This document shows, in pieces, positions 34,291 to 41,933 of a stretch of 64,000 nucleotides of DNA; within the stretch, counting starts at the first letter, position 1, and each line of letters begins with the position of its first letter. The DNA is taken from positions 102,882-166,881 of the forward strand of contig NZ_JAQZAL010000015.1 of assembly GCF_028737205.1 (NCBI RefSeq), written 5' to 3'. This DNA comes from Actinomycetospora lutea (GTDB lineage Bacteria; Actinomycetota; Actinomycetes; Mycobacteriales; Pseudonocardiaceae). A program made the translations under genes and the position numbers. The notes beneath the pieces are model-generated. The model was not told the DNA's origin, did no database searches, and saw nothing but the letters and a program-made list of their open reading frames with translations.

Positions 34291-34605
34291 GTGGCCGACG
34301 CCCCGTTCCCCGACTTCGACCACGCCACGGTCGACACGGTCAAGCACCGCATCCGCTCGCTCGAGCGCGACGAGGTGGAGGGCCTGCTCGAGCACGAGCG
34401 CGCCCACTCGTCGCGGATGCCGGTGATCGAGGTGCTGCGCACCCGCCTCGCCGAGCTGGACGCGGGCGCGGAACCGTCCGGCGGCGACCAGAGCGAGGCC
34501 CGCGAGGGCGGCACCGCCCACGGGTCGCCGGTCTCGCCCGACGGCGCCGCCCAGCCCGGCCCGCCCGACCGCCACGGCCTGCGCCAGGTGACCTGGGGCG
34601 GCTGA
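34291..34605 (+). CDS. Small actinobacterial protein, DUF8129-like
   Basis: A 104-aa protein with a helical hairpin DTVKHRIRSLERDEVEGLLEHERAHSSRMPVIEVLRTRLAELDAG (region 16-60) and a disordered Gly/Pro/Ala tail. The helical part resembles small actinobacterial DUF8129 proteins; this assignment is from memory. GAGGAGG sits five bases before the GTG. It lies 40 bases after dedA and ends just before a palindromic terminator. Confidence 0.65.
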   Translation: MADAPFPDFDHATVDTVKHRIRSLERDEVEGLLEHERAHSSRMPVIEVLRTRLAELDAGAEPSGGDQSEAREGGTAHGSPVSPDGAAQPGPPDRHGLRQVTWGG

Positions 34606-34610
34606 CCCAC

Positions 34611-34650
34611 GTGAGCGAACTTCGGGGCTATAGCCCCGAAGTTCGCTCAC
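34611..34650. terminator. 40-bp perfect palindrome at a convergent junction, copy A
   Basis: A perfect 40-base inverted repeat with ends GTGAGCGAA / TTCGCTCAC and centre GGGGCTATAGCCCC. It lies between the ends of the 104-aa gene (34605) and the acyl-CoA dehydrogenase (34657), so it can stop transcription from both sides. A sister copy is at 44191-44230. Confidence 0.8.
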
Positions 34651-34656
34651 ATACTC

Positions 34657-35796
34657 CTACCGCGCGAAGTGGCGGCTGATCACCAGGCGCTGGATCTGGT
34701 TGGTGCCCTCGAAGATCTGCATGATCTTGGCCTCGCGCATGTAGCGCTCCACCGGGAAGTCGCGGGTGTAGCCGTAGCCGCCGAAGACCTGCACGGCGTC
34801 GGTGGTCACCTTCATGGCCGCGTCCGTGGCCACCAGCTTCGCCACGCTCGCCTGGCGCCCGTAGGGCCGGCCGAGGTCGCGGCGGCGCGCGGCGTCGAGG
34901 TAGGTCGCGCGCGCCGAGTCGACCGCCGCCGCCATGTCGGCGAGCACGAAGCCCAGCCCCTGGTGGTCGACGATCTTGCGGCCGAACGTCTCCCGCTCGT
35001 TCGCGTAGTCCACGGCCGCGTCCAGGGCCGCCTGCGCGAGCCCGACCGCGCACGCCGCGATGCCCAGGCGCCCCGAGTCCAGCGCCGAGAACGCGATCTC
35101 CAGCCCCTGGCCCTCACGGCCGATCAGCCGCTCGCCGGAGAGGACCGCGCCGTCCCAGTTCGCCGTGGTGGTCGGCACGCCGTGCAGGCCCATCTTCTCC
35201 TCGGGCCTCCCCCAGGCCAGGCCGTCGATCTGCCCGGGTGCGAGGAAGCACGAGATGCCGCGCGAGCCTTCTCCGGTCCGCGCGAACAGGGCGTAGAAGT
35301 CGGCACGACCCCCGTGAGTGATCCACGCCTTGGTGCCGCGGATCTCGTAGCCGCCCTCGACGGGCGAGGCCTTGCACCGCAGCGCCGCCGCGTCCGACCC
35401 GGCCTGCGGCTCGGAGAGCGAGTACCCGCCGACCAGCCCGCCGCCGAGCATGTCGGGCAGCCAACGCTGCTGCTGCTCGGCGGTGCCGAACGTCGCGAGC
35501 GGGAAGCACGACAGCGAGTGCACGCTCGTCGCCACGGCGACCGCCGCCCAGCGCGCCGCGAGCTCCTCGAGCACCTGCAGGTAGACCTCGTAGGGCTGCG
35601 CTCCGCCGCCGAACTCCTCCGGGTACGGCAGCCCCAGCAGCCCCGCCTCCCCGAGCGTCGCGAACAGGCCCTCGGGATAGGTCTCGGCCCGCTCGTGCTC
35701 CTCCACCCGCGTGGCGAGCTCCTTGTCCGCGAGGTCGCGGGTCAGGTCCAGCAGGTCTTCGGCCTCCTGGGTGGGCAGCAGCCGGTCGACGGGCAT
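34657..35796 (-). CDS. Acyl-CoA dehydrogenase
   Basis: A 379-aa flavoenzyme with GGYSLSEPQAGSDAA (FAD/substrate loop, about 122-136), KAWITHGGRADFYALFART, ACAVGLAQAALDAAVDYANERETFG, QVFGGYGYTRDFPVERYMREAK and the catalytic Glu363 in IFEGTNQIQR. The position of Glu fits short/medium-chain enzymes. It oxidises an acyl-CoA at C2-C3 and passes electrons to ETF. The substrate is unknown. It diverges from a TetR gene across a perfect inverted-repeat operator. Confidence 0.94.
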   Translation of the reverse strand: MPVDRLLPTQEAEDLLDLTRDLADKELATRVEEHERAETYPEGLFATLGEAGLLGLPYPEEFGGGAQPYEVYLQVLEELAARWAAVAVATSVHSLSCFPLATFGTAEQQQRWLPDMLGGGLVGGYSLSEPQAGSDAAALRCKASPVEGGYEIRGTKAWITHGGRADFYALFARTGEGSRGISCFLAPGQIDGLAWGRPEEKMGLHGVPTTTANWDGAVLSGERLIGREGQGLEIAFSALDSGRLGIAACAVGLAQAALDAAVDYANERETFGRKIVDHQGLGFVLADMAAAVDSARATYLDAARRRDLGRPYGRQASVAKLVATDAAMKVTTDAVQVFGGYGYTRDFPVERYMREAKIMQIFEGTNQIQRLVISRHFAR

Positions 35797-35807
35797 CGAG
35801 GCCTCCT

Positions 35808-35839
35808 ATCGGTACTCAGAACGGTCCTAGAGTACCGAT
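35808..35839. promoter_or_regulatory. TetR operator between the acyl-CoA dehydrogenase and its regulator
   Basis: ATCGGTACTC (35808-35817) and GAGTACCGAT (35830-35839) are perfect 10-bp inverted arms with a 12-base centre. The right arm lies 12 bases before TAGGGT (35851-35856), the -10 box of the TetR gene. It fills the centre of the 66-base divergent gap, so one repressor could control both directions. Confidence 0.75.
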
Positions 35840-35862
35840 GAGAGGAGCGCTAGGGTAGGCCC

Positions 35863-36450
35863 GTGACCGCCCCGAGCCCGACGCGCCGCGGTGCCGCCCG
35901 CCACTCGGAGCTCTTCGACGCCCTCATCGACCTGCTGCTCGCCGAGGGCTTCGCCCACCTGACGCTGGACGACGTCGCCGCGCGCCTGCGCTGCTCCAAG
36001 CGCACGCTCTACGCGCTGGCCGGGTCGAAGGAGCAGCTGGTCCGCGCGGCGGTCGTGCGCTTCTTCGAGCGCGCCACCGTCCGCGTCGAGGCCGCCGTCG
36101 ACGCCTGCGCGGCGCCCGCCGACCGCGTCGCCGCCTACCTCCGCGCCGTGGCGGCCGAGCTCGCGCCCGCGTCGGCCCGGTTCTTCGACGACATGGCCGC
36201 GTTCCCGCCGGCCGCCGAGGTCTACGCGCGCAACACCGGGGCCGCCGCCCGCCGCGTCGGCGAGCTGATCGCCGAGGGCGTCGCGGCCGGCGACTTCCGC
36301 GACGTCCCCGTGTCCTTCGCCGCCGAGACGGTGGCGACGACGATGGTGGCCATCCAGCAGCGCCGCATCGCCGGCGCGACCGGCCTCGCCGACGCCGAGG
36401 CCTACGAGGCGCTCGCGTCGCTACTGCTCCACGGCCTCACGCGGCCCTGA
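35863..36450 (+). CDS. TetR family regulator of the divergent acyl-CoA dehydrogenase
   Basis: A 195-aa protein with HTH DLLLAEGFAHLTLDDVAARLRCSKRTLYALAGSKEQLV (region 24-61) and a helical C-terminal domain. The divergent arrangement and the operator support local control of the acyl-CoA dehydrogenase gene. The GTG at 35863 lacks a ribosome site and follows TAGGGT by six bases (leaderless). Its end overlaps the convergent molybdoprotein gene by 30 bases. Confidence 0.85.
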   Translation: MTAPSPTRRGAARHSELFDALIDLLLAEGFAHLTLDDVAARLRCSKRTLYALAGSKEQLVRAAVVRFFERATVRVEAAVDACAAPADRVAAYLRAVAAELAPASARFFDDMAAFPPAAEVYARNTGAAARRVGELIAEGVAAGDFRDVPVSFAAETVATTMVAIQQRRIAGATGLADAEAYEALASLLLHGLTRP

Positions 36451-37137
36451 GCGTCCCCACGCGCACAGGGCCCGGATCGGCGGGATCAGCAGCCGGTAGA
36501 TCGGGCGCACCCACGGGCCGGGGAGGGTGCCGTGGCGCTCCTCCTCCCAGACCCGCGCGCGCGGGTGCTCCTCGAGCAGCCGGTCGGTGCCCCGCGGCGC
36601 CGCCGGCGCGGTGGTGCGGAGCTCGATCCGGCTCAGGTGCTTGGTGCTGATGTAGCCGTACTGGCGCGGGCTGACCAGGCGGACCGGGGCGCCATGGTCG
36701 CTGTCGAGCGGGCGGCCGTCGAGGTTCTCGGCGAGCAGGACGTCGCCGGCCAGCGCGTCCTCGATCGTCACGACCGAGCGGTGGCCGTCGAGGCCGCCGA
36801 AGACGACGTGGGTGACGGTGGCCGCCGGGTCGAGGGCGGGCGCGAGGACCTCGCGGTAGAAGGCGTCGAACCCCACGCCCTCCCAGCGCAGGTCGACGGC
36901 CGACCAGCCCGCGACGCAGTGGAAGTCGGCGGCGAGCTCGCGGCGCGGCATCCGCGCGAGGTGGGCCAGGGGGACCGTGAACGGCGCGCGCACGGCTCCG
37001 CCGACCGCGATCGCGTGGTCCGCGGGGATCTCCGGGGCCGGGTGGTGGAGGTGCGTGCCGAAGCGCGGGAACCCCTCGACCGCGCGCTGCCCGGGCGGCA
37101 GCCGCAGGCCGTGGGTGACGGCGTGGGTCGTGGTCAT
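36421..37137 (-). CDS. Molybdopterin-dependent oxidoreductase (sulfite oxidase/YedY-like fold)
   Basis: A 238-aa cytosolic protein consisting of the SUOX-fold molybdopterin domain. The Mo-ligating Cys is in DFHCVAGWS (about residue 74), followed by VVFGGLDGHRSVVTIEDALAGDVLLAENLDGRPL and HGAPVRLVSPRQYGYISTKHLSRIEL. No signal peptide or dimerisation domain. Actinobacterial proteins of this size are of unknown substrate. It diverges from a TetR gene across two TACGG operators and is probably its target. Confidence 0.88.
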   Translation of the reverse strand: MTTTHAVTHGLRLPPGQRAVEGFPRFGTHLHHPAPEIPADHAIAVGGAVRAPFTVPLAHLARMPRRELAADFHCVAGWSAVDLRWEGVGFDAFYREVLAPALDPAATVTHVVFGGLDGHRSVVTIEDALAGDVLLAENLDGRPLDSDHGAPVRLVSPRQYGYISTKHLSRIELRTTAPAAPRGTDRLLEEHPRARVWEEERHGTLPGPWVRPIYRLLIPPIRALCAWGRSGPREAVEQ

Positions 37138-37153
37138 CCGATCCCCCTCGTTC

Positions 37154-37169
37154 TATACGGGGCCGTATA
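37154..37169. promoter_or_regulatory. Operator O1 of the molybdoprotein/TetR pair
   Basis: TATACGGGGCCGTATA has 7-bp perfect inverted arms. It lies 17 bases before the molybdoprotein start. It shares the TACGGNNCCGTA core with O2 (37191-37208), 22 bases away. Confidence 0.75.
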
Positions 37170-37190
37170 CGACGCCGACGCTAGCAGCGT

Positions 37191-37208
37191 CTGTACGGTG
37201 CCGTACAG
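37191..37208. promoter_or_regulatory. Operator O2 of the molybdoprotein/TetR pair
   Basis: CTGTACGGTGCCGTACAG has 8-bp perfect arms around TG. It lies 28 bases before the TetR start and matches O1 in the TACGGNNCCGTA core. Confidence 0.78.
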
Positions 37209-37235
37209 ATCCCGAGCCCGAGGAGGACCGCCGCC

Positions 37236-37799
37236 GTGGCGATCGCCCGCACGCCCCGCCCGCGGTGGATCGACGCCGGGCTGCAGGCGCTGGCCTCCGG
37301 CGGGCCGGACGCGGTCCAGGTCGAGTCCCTGGCGCGGTCGCTGGGCGTCAGCAAGGGCGGCTTCTACGGCTACTTCGCCGACCGGCCCGCCCTCCTCGAG
37401 GAGGTGCTGGCGACCTGGGAGGCCCGCAGCACCGAGGACGTCATCGCGCGCGTCGAGCAGGAGGGCGGCGACGCCATGGCGAGGGCGCTGCGGGCCGCCG
37501 AGCTCACCTTCAGCCCCGCGCTGCGGCCGATCGACCTCGCCGTGCGCGACTGGGCGCGACGCGACGCGGCGGTCGCCGAGCGCCTGCGGCGCGTCGACAA
37601 CGCGCGCATCGCCTACCTGCGCGAGCTGCTCGAACCCGTGTCCACCGACGCCGACGACCTCGAGGCCCGGTGCTTCCTCGCGTTCTCGGTGGCGGTCGCC
37701 GACCCGCTCATCGCCGCCGAGCACGGCACCCGCACCCGCGCCGACGTGCTCGCCGCCGTCCAACGGCGGCTCTTCGCGCGAGCGGACGCGGGACCGTAG
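37236..37799 (+). CDS. TetR family regulator
   Basis: A 187-aa protein with HTH GLQALASGGPDAVQVESLARSLGVSKGGFYGYFADRPALLEEVL (region 13-55) and a C-terminal TetR_C-like domain. The GTG start follows GAGGAGGACCGCCGCC. Two operators between it and the divergent molybdoprotein gene suggest repression of both. The following PPOX gene begins 11 bases after its stop from its own TAGCCT promoter. Confidence 0.86.
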   Translation: MAIARTPRPRWIDAGLQALASGGPDAVQVESLARSLGVSKGGFYGYFADRPALLEEVLATWEARSTEDVIARVEQEGGDAMARALRAAELTFSPALRPIDLAVRDWARRDAAVAERLRRVDNARIAYLRELLEPVSTDADDLEARCFLAFSVAVADPLIAAEHGTRTRADVLAAVQRRLFARADAGP

Positions 37800-37809
37800 C
37801 CTCGGCCCG

Positions 37810-38445
37810 GTGAGCGAGTCGGGCGCGCGCGGCGGCACGGTGATCACCGACCTCGAGCAGCTGCGGGCGGTGGTCGGCGAGCCGGTGGCCCGCGCCCGGG
37901 ACAAGGTGCGCGCAGTCCTCGACGACGTCGACCGGGCCTTCATCGACTCCTCGACGCTGCACCTGCTCGCGACCTCGGGGGCCGACGGCTCGCTCGACGT
38001 CTCCCCCAAGGGCGACCCGGCGGGCGCGGTGCTCGTGGCCGACGACCGGACCCTGCTGCTGCCCGACCGGCCCGGCAACCGCCGCGTCGACGGAATGATC
38101 AACATTCTGGGTGACCCCCACGTCGCGCTGCTGTTCCTCGTGCCGCGGCGCCGCGACACGCTGCGGGTCAACGGGCGCGCGCGACTGCTCCTCGATCCCG
38201 ACGACGCGGCCGCGTTCGAGGTCCGCGGCCACCGCCCGCGCCTGCTCGTCGAGGTGACCGTCGACGAGGTCTTCTTCCACTGCCCCAAGGCCCTGATGCG
38301 CTCCGGGCTCTGGGACCCCGACGCCTGGTCGCCGGTCGACCTCCCCAGCGTCGCCGAGATCGCGCACCGGACGAGCCCCGACTCCTCGCTCGAGGAGCTG
38401 GAGCAGCGCTACGCCCCGGACAACTACCGCCGGCTCCTGTACTGA
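37810..38445 (+). CDS. PPOX-type FMN-dependent flavoprotein (MSMEG_1061-like)
   Basis: A 211-aa split-barrel flavoprotein: DRAFIDSSTLHLLATSGADGSLDVSPKGDPAGAVLVADDRTLLLPDRPGNRRVDGMINILGDPHVALLFLVP (region 38-110) is characteristic of the MSMEG_1061 family of pyridoxamine-phosphate-oxidase-like proteins. The reaction is not known. TAGCCT ends seven bases before the GTG at 37810, so it is probably leaderless. A further TetR gene follows after seven bases and may share the transcript. Confidence 0.86.
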   Translation: MSESGARGGTVITDLEQLRAVVGEPVARARDKVRAVLDDVDRAFIDSSTLHLLATSGADGSLDVSPKGDPAGAVLVADDRTLLLPDRPGNRRVDGMINILGDPHVALLFLVPRRRDTLRVNGRARLLLDPDDAAAFEVRGHRPRLLVEVTVDEVFFHCPKALMRSGLWDPDAWSPVDLPSVAEIAHRTSPDSSLEELEQRYAPDNYRRLLY

Positions 38446-38452
38446 GCGCGGG

Positions 38453-39043
38453 GTGGGCCGAGCAGAACGCCATCCGGCGGGCAGCATCCTCGACGCCGCG
38501 CGGGAGCTGGTCCTCGCCGACGGCCTGCGCACGGCGACGGTCGACCGCATCGTGGTGGCCAGCGGCGCCCCGAAGGGCTCGATCTACCACCGCTTCGGGA
38601 CGCTCGACGACCTGCTCGCGACGATGTGGCTGCGCGCCGTGCGCGCCTCGCAGGACCGCTTCCTCGCCGCGCTCGACGGGCCCGGGGACGCGGTGACGGT
38701 CGGGGTCGCGGCGGCGCTGACCCTCCACGACTTCGCCCGCGAGGAGCCCGACGAGGCGGCCCTGCTGATCACGGTGCGACGCCGCGACGTCGAGCGGGGC
38801 ATCCGCGACGAGGACCTCGCCCGCCGGCTGACCACGGTGAACGCCCCGATCGAGCGCGGCGTGGAGGACCTGGCGACCCGCCTCTACGGCCGGGCTGACC
38901 GCCAGGCCGTCGAGCGCACCGTCCTCGCCGTCGTCGACCTCCCCCTCGGGGCGATCCGCCGCCACCTCCTCGCCCGGCGCCCGCCCCCGCCCGAGCTCCG
39001 CGACCCCCTCGGCCGCGCGGTCCGGGCCGCGCTGCAGGACTGA
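38453..39043 (+). CDS. TetR family regulator
   Basis: A 196-aa protein with HTH ARELVLADGLRTATVDRIVVASGAPKGSIYHRFGTLDDLLATM (region 15-57). The GTG lies seven bases after the PPOX stop. Its probable operator TAGACNATATNGTCTA lies downstream at 39079-39094, before the SnoaL-like gene, so it may control the four-gene operon at 39125-41317. Confidence 0.85.
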   Translation: MGRAERHPAGSILDAARELVLADGLRTATVDRIVVASGAPKGSIYHRFGTLDDLLATMWLRAVRASQDRFLAALDGPGDAVTVGVAAALTLHDFAREEPDEAALLITVRRRDVERGIRDEDLARRLTTVNAPIERGVEDLATRLYGRADRQAVERTVLAVVDLPLGAIRRHLLARRPPPPELRDPLGRAVRAALQD

Positions 39044-39078
39044 CCCGCGCATCGGACCTCCACTCGTTGTCCATAAAT

Positions 39079-39094
39079 TAGACGATATGGTCTA
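39079..39094 (+). promoter_or_regulatory. TetR-type operator before the SnoaL-like operon
   Basis: TAGACGATATGGTCTA is a 16-bp palindrome except for one symmetric pair, and matches the frequent TetR-family pattern TAGACnATATnGTCTA. It lies 30 bases before the start at 39125, in an unusually AT-rich patch. Confidence 0.65.
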
Positions 39095-39124
39095 CTAAAC
39101 GCGCTCGTCGAGAGGGGAGGCGCG

Positions 39125-39535
39125 ATGTCGCAGCGCGTGGAGGTGGTCCGCCGGCTGTTCGCGGCGGTGGAGGCCCGGGACCCGGCGGCGCTGCTCGCCT
39201 GCTACGCCGACCGGCCCGAGATCCACGAGGCGCCGTCGCTGCCCTACGGCGGGGTGTACCGCGGGCCCCGCGAGCACGCGGCGGCGTTCACCCGGGCCTG
39301 GGGGCCCTACCAGGTGGGCCGGGAGCCGCTCGGGGCGAGCTTCGCCGAGACCGAGGACGGGCGGGTCGTCGCGGTGTTCCGGCACCGCGCCGTCGACGAG
39401 GCGCGGGGGGCGCGGCTCGACGAGGACGAGGTCGGCGTCTACGAGGTGCGCGGCGGGGTGGTCGTGCGGTCGACGATGCTGCACGCCGACCCCGAGCGGC
39501 TCGCCCGCTTCCTCGCGCAGGGGAGCGCACGGTGA
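39125..39535 (+). CDS. SnoaL/NTF2-like protein
   Basis: A 136-aa protein with the NTF2-like cone pattern: EVVRRLFAAVEARDPAALLACYADRPEIHEAPSLPYGGVYRGPREHAAAF and VVAVFRHRAVDEARGARLDEDEVGVYEVRGGVVVRSTMLHAD (as regions). Such proteins are small-molecule-binding isomerases, hydrolases or stress proteins; no substrate is suggested. GAGGGGAGG precedes the ATG. It begins a four-gene operon with GTGA/ATGA overlaps. Confidence 0.82.
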   Translation: MSQRVEVVRRLFAAVEARDPAALLACYADRPEIHEAPSLPYGGVYRGPREHAAAFTRAWGPYQVGREPLGASFAETEDGRVVAVFRHRAVDEARGARLDEDEVGVYEVRGGVVVRSTMLHADPERLARFLAQGSAR

Positions 39536-40197
39536 CCGGCGGGCGCTGGGGCGCGTGGTCGGGCGTGCTGCTGTGCCTGACCTGGGCGCCGATGGCGCTG
39601 GCGGTGCCCGGGTTCCCGGACCTGCGCTCGGCGGCCACCGTGGTCGACTACTGGGCCGGCGACCTGCCCCTGATGCAGGTCGTGGCCCTGTCGGTGAGCG
39701 TCGGCTACCTGTTCCTGCTGGTCTTCCTCGGCGCGCTCGCCGAGCGACTGTCCGCCGACGCCGGCGTCCGGGCGTGGTCGTGGACGGGGCTGGGCGCGGC
39801 GCTGATGTTCATGACCGCGCTGAACGTGGCGATCGGGCTCGTGATGGCGGCCGGGCTGGTCGCCGCCGCCGACCCGACGAGCGCGTACGCCCTGCACGTG
39901 GGCGGGTTCGTGCTCGCCGCGCCGGCCGCCTTCGCCGGGGTGGCGTTCTTCGTCGCCGTGGCGGTCGTGGCCTTCGCCGCGGACGTGCTGCCGCGCTGGT
40001 CGGGGTGGCTCGCGCTCGCGGGGGTGCTCGCCAACGTGGGCGCGGTCGGCGGCGTGGGCACGCTCACGGGCCCCTGGAACTCGGGCAACGGCCTGCTTGG
40101 GGGCATCGCCGCCCCGCTCGGCCTGTTCGTCGTGTGGATCCTCGCGATCAGCGTGTCGTGGCTGCGGGAGCCGCTCGACCGGCCGGTGCCGGCATGA
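39532..40197 (+). CDS. Multi-pass membrane protein, unknown function
   Basis: A 221-aa protein with about six membrane helices (for example VLLCLTWAPMALAV, VVALSVSVGYLFLLVFLGAL, GVAFFVAVAVVAFAADV). It resembles DUF4386-like integral proteins in layout but I cannot assign a family. The GTG overlaps the SnoaL-like stop. Confidence 0.75.
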   Translation: MTGGRWGAWSGVLLCLTWAPMALAVPGFPDLRSAATVVDYWAGDLPLMQVVALSVSVGYLFLLVFLGALAERLSADAGVRAWSWTGLGAALMFMTALNVAIGLVMAAGLVAAADPTSAYALHVGGFVLAAPAAFAGVAFFVAVAVVAFAADVLPRWSGWLALAGVLANVGAVGGVGTLTGPWNSGNGLLGGIAAPLGLFVVWILAISVSWLREPLDRPVPA

Positions 40198-40574
40198 GCC
40201 GCCCGCCCCGCGACGCCTACGCCCTCGCGGCCCTCTTCGGCGGGGCCGGCGTCGCGCACTTCGCCGCGCCGGCCTTCCTCCACACCGTCGTCCCGCCGTG
40301 GATGGCCGCTTGGGCGCGGCCCGTCGTCGCCGTCAGCGGCGTCGCCGAGCTGGCGGTCGCCGCGGCCCTGCTGCACCCGGCGACCCGGCGGCTCGGCGCG
40401 TCCGGGGCCGCCGGGCTGATCGCGACCTTCCTCGTCGCGCACGTCGACGCCGCGGTCCGGACGCGCCGCGACCACCCGCGCTGGCTCGACCGCCCGGCCG
40501 GGGTGACGGTGCGCCTCGCCGTCAACGCGGGCTACCTCGCCTGGGCCGTCACGGTCGCGCGGCGGGACCGATGA
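40194..40574 (+). CDS. DoxX-like membrane protein
   Basis: A 126-aa protein with about four helices: LAALFGGAGVAHFAAPAFL, VVAVSGVAELAVAAALL, GAAGLIATFLVAHV and AVNAGYLAWAVTV. The GVAHF..P..F and SGVAELAVA motifs fit the DoxX-like group. Its ATG overlaps the previous stop as ATGA. Role unknown; some DoxX proteins work in thiol/redox homeostasis. Confidence 0.75.
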   Translation: MSRPPRDAYALAALFGGAGVAHFAAPAFLHTVVPPWMAAWARPVVAVSGVAELAVAAALLHPATRRLGASGAAGLIATFLVAHVDAAVRTRRDHPRWLDRPAGVTVRLAVNAGYLAWAVTVARRDR

Positions 40575-41317
40575 GCGGGACCGCGGTGCGGACCCGGGGG
40601 CGCCCGGCGCCGGAGGTCGTGGTCGGTGTCCTCGCCGGCGCCCTGCTCGTCGGCGCCGCGGTCCTGGTTCCGACGGGGCCCGCCGGGGTCGGCGTCGCGT
40701 CGCTCGGCGTCGGCGTCGGCCTGCTGCTGTCCGTCCTCTGGCGCGACGCCCTGGTGACCCTGCTCGTCACGGCCTTGCTGGTCGTCGGGCTGGGCGCCGG
40801 CGGTGGGCCGGTCGCCGTCGGGGCGGCCGCGGTGCTCGCCGGCGCCGCGTGGTGGCGGTGGCGCCGGCTCGGCTACGTCCTGGGGCACGTCGTGCCGTCG
40901 ACGAGCCCGGCGCTGCGTCACCTCGTGGAGCAGAAGACGGTGCTGCTCGAGACGTTCCGCCGGGACGGCACCGCGGTCGCGACCCCGGTGAGCATCGCGG
41001 TCGACGGGTCGCGCGCCGTCGTCCGGAGCTTCGCGCGGGCCGGCAAGACGAAGCGGCTGCGGCGGGATCCGGTCGCGCGCGTGTCCCCGTGCACGGCCCG
41101 GGGTGTGCCGACCGGGCCGCCGCTCGCGGTCCGGTGCCGACTGCTCGAGGGCGAGGAGGCCCACGCCGCGGCCCGGCTGCTGCGTCGCAAGTACCCGCTG
41201 CTGCACGGCGTGCTCGTCCCCCTGGCCCACCGGGTCGGCCGGCGGCGGACCGGCCGCACCGTGCACGTCGAGCTGGTCCCCCGCACCGACCCGCAGGACC
41301 CGGCCACCACGCCGTGA
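40571..41317 (+). CDS. Membrane-anchored PPOX-class (F420-type) protein
   Basis: A 248-aa protein: three or four hydrophobic helices in residues 15-95, then a split-barrel PPOX domain (YVLGHVVPSTSPALRHLVEQKTVLLETFRRDGTAVATPVSIAVDGSRAVVRSFARAGKTKRLRRDPVARVSPCTARG, region 103-180). The KTVLLETFRRDGTAVATPV and AGKTKRLRR motifs are typical of F420-dependent PPOX proteins. An N-terminal membrane anchor is unusual. The ATG overlaps the DoxX-like stop as ATGA; the last gene of the operon. Confidence 0.82.
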   Translation: MSGTAVRTRGRPAPEVVVGVLAGALLVGAAVLVPTGPAGVGVASLGVGVGLLLSVLWRDALVTLLVTALLVVGLGAGGGPVAVGAAAVLAGAAWWRWRRLGYVLGHVVPSTSPALRHLVEQKTVLLETFRRDGTAVATPVSIAVDGSRAVVRSFARAGKTKRLRRDPVARVSPCTARGVPTGPPLAVRCRLLEGEEAHAAARLLRRKYPLLHGVLVPLAHRVGRRRTGRTVHVELVPRTDPQDPATTP

Positions 41318-41407
41318 CCCGCGTAGGAGCGGCCGCGTCCGGTCGGTGACGTCCTCTGTGGGTCTACCCTCCCCTCACCACCATTCGGCGATCGCGCGGA
41401 GGCGATC

Positions 41408-41833
41408 ATGGCCGGCAACGTCGTGTTCCCGGGCTCCGGACGTGCCATGGCTCCGGGGTACGAGGTGAAGCTCGAGAAGGGCGTCGGCGGCGGGATCGCC
41501 GTCTTCGAGGCCGAGCACGCTCCGGGCTCCCCCGGCCCGCCGCGTCACACCCACATCTCCTACGACGAGGCCTTCTACGTCCTCACCGGCACGATGTCCT
41601 TCGACATCGACGGTGATCACGTGGACTGTCCGGCCGGTTCGTTCGTGTGGATCCCGCACGGTGCGGCACACGCCTTCCACAACCCGACCACGAGCCCGGC
41701 GTCCGTCCTCGTCGTCGTCACCGCCGAGGCGATCACGCTCGTGGAGGAGTTCCTGGCGCTGGCGACCGACGGCCCGCCGGACATCGCCGTCGCCCGTGAG
41801 CTGTTGGCCCGGTACGACACCGTGCTGTCGTAG
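41408..41833 (+). CDS. Cupin domain protein
   Basis: A 141-aa cupin_2 protein. Motif 1 is PPRHTHISYDEAFYVLTGTMSFDIDG with two His and one Glu metal ligands (about residues 46-56), motif 2 is FVWIPHGAAHAFHNP (His about 83 and 87). It could be a metal-dependent isomerase or dioxygenase or a binding protein. GGAGGCGATC precedes the ATG. A single gene with its own promoter in the 90-base gap. Confidence 0.85.
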   Translation: MAGNVVFPGSGRAMAPGYEVKLEKGVGGGIAVFEAEHAPGSPGPPRHTHISYDEAFYVLTGTMSFDIDGDHVDCPAGSFVWIPHGAAHAFHNPTTSPASVLVVVTAEAITLVEEFLALATDGPPDIAVARELLARYDTVLS

Positions 41834-41861
41834 CCGCGTCCGGAAAAATCTTCGCCGGACC

Positions 41862-41867
41862 TGTCGA
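41862..41867 (+). promoter_or_regulatory. Candidate ECF42-type -35 element (TGTCGA)
   Basis: TGTCGA lies 67 bases before the YCII/DGPF gene. ECF42 sigma factors are reported to read promoters with TGTCGA at -35 and a CG-rich -10. A CGTT/CGTG stretch follows at 41881-41888 at a workable distance. A hairpin TCCGG...CCGGA just upstream (41839-41858) may terminate the cupin transcript. Confidence 0.45.
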
Positions 41868-41933
41868 TCGGCGTCGGGGCCGTTCGTGGAGGGGTGTGCG
41901 GGCGCCCGGTCCGCACCCGACGAAGGAGGACCC

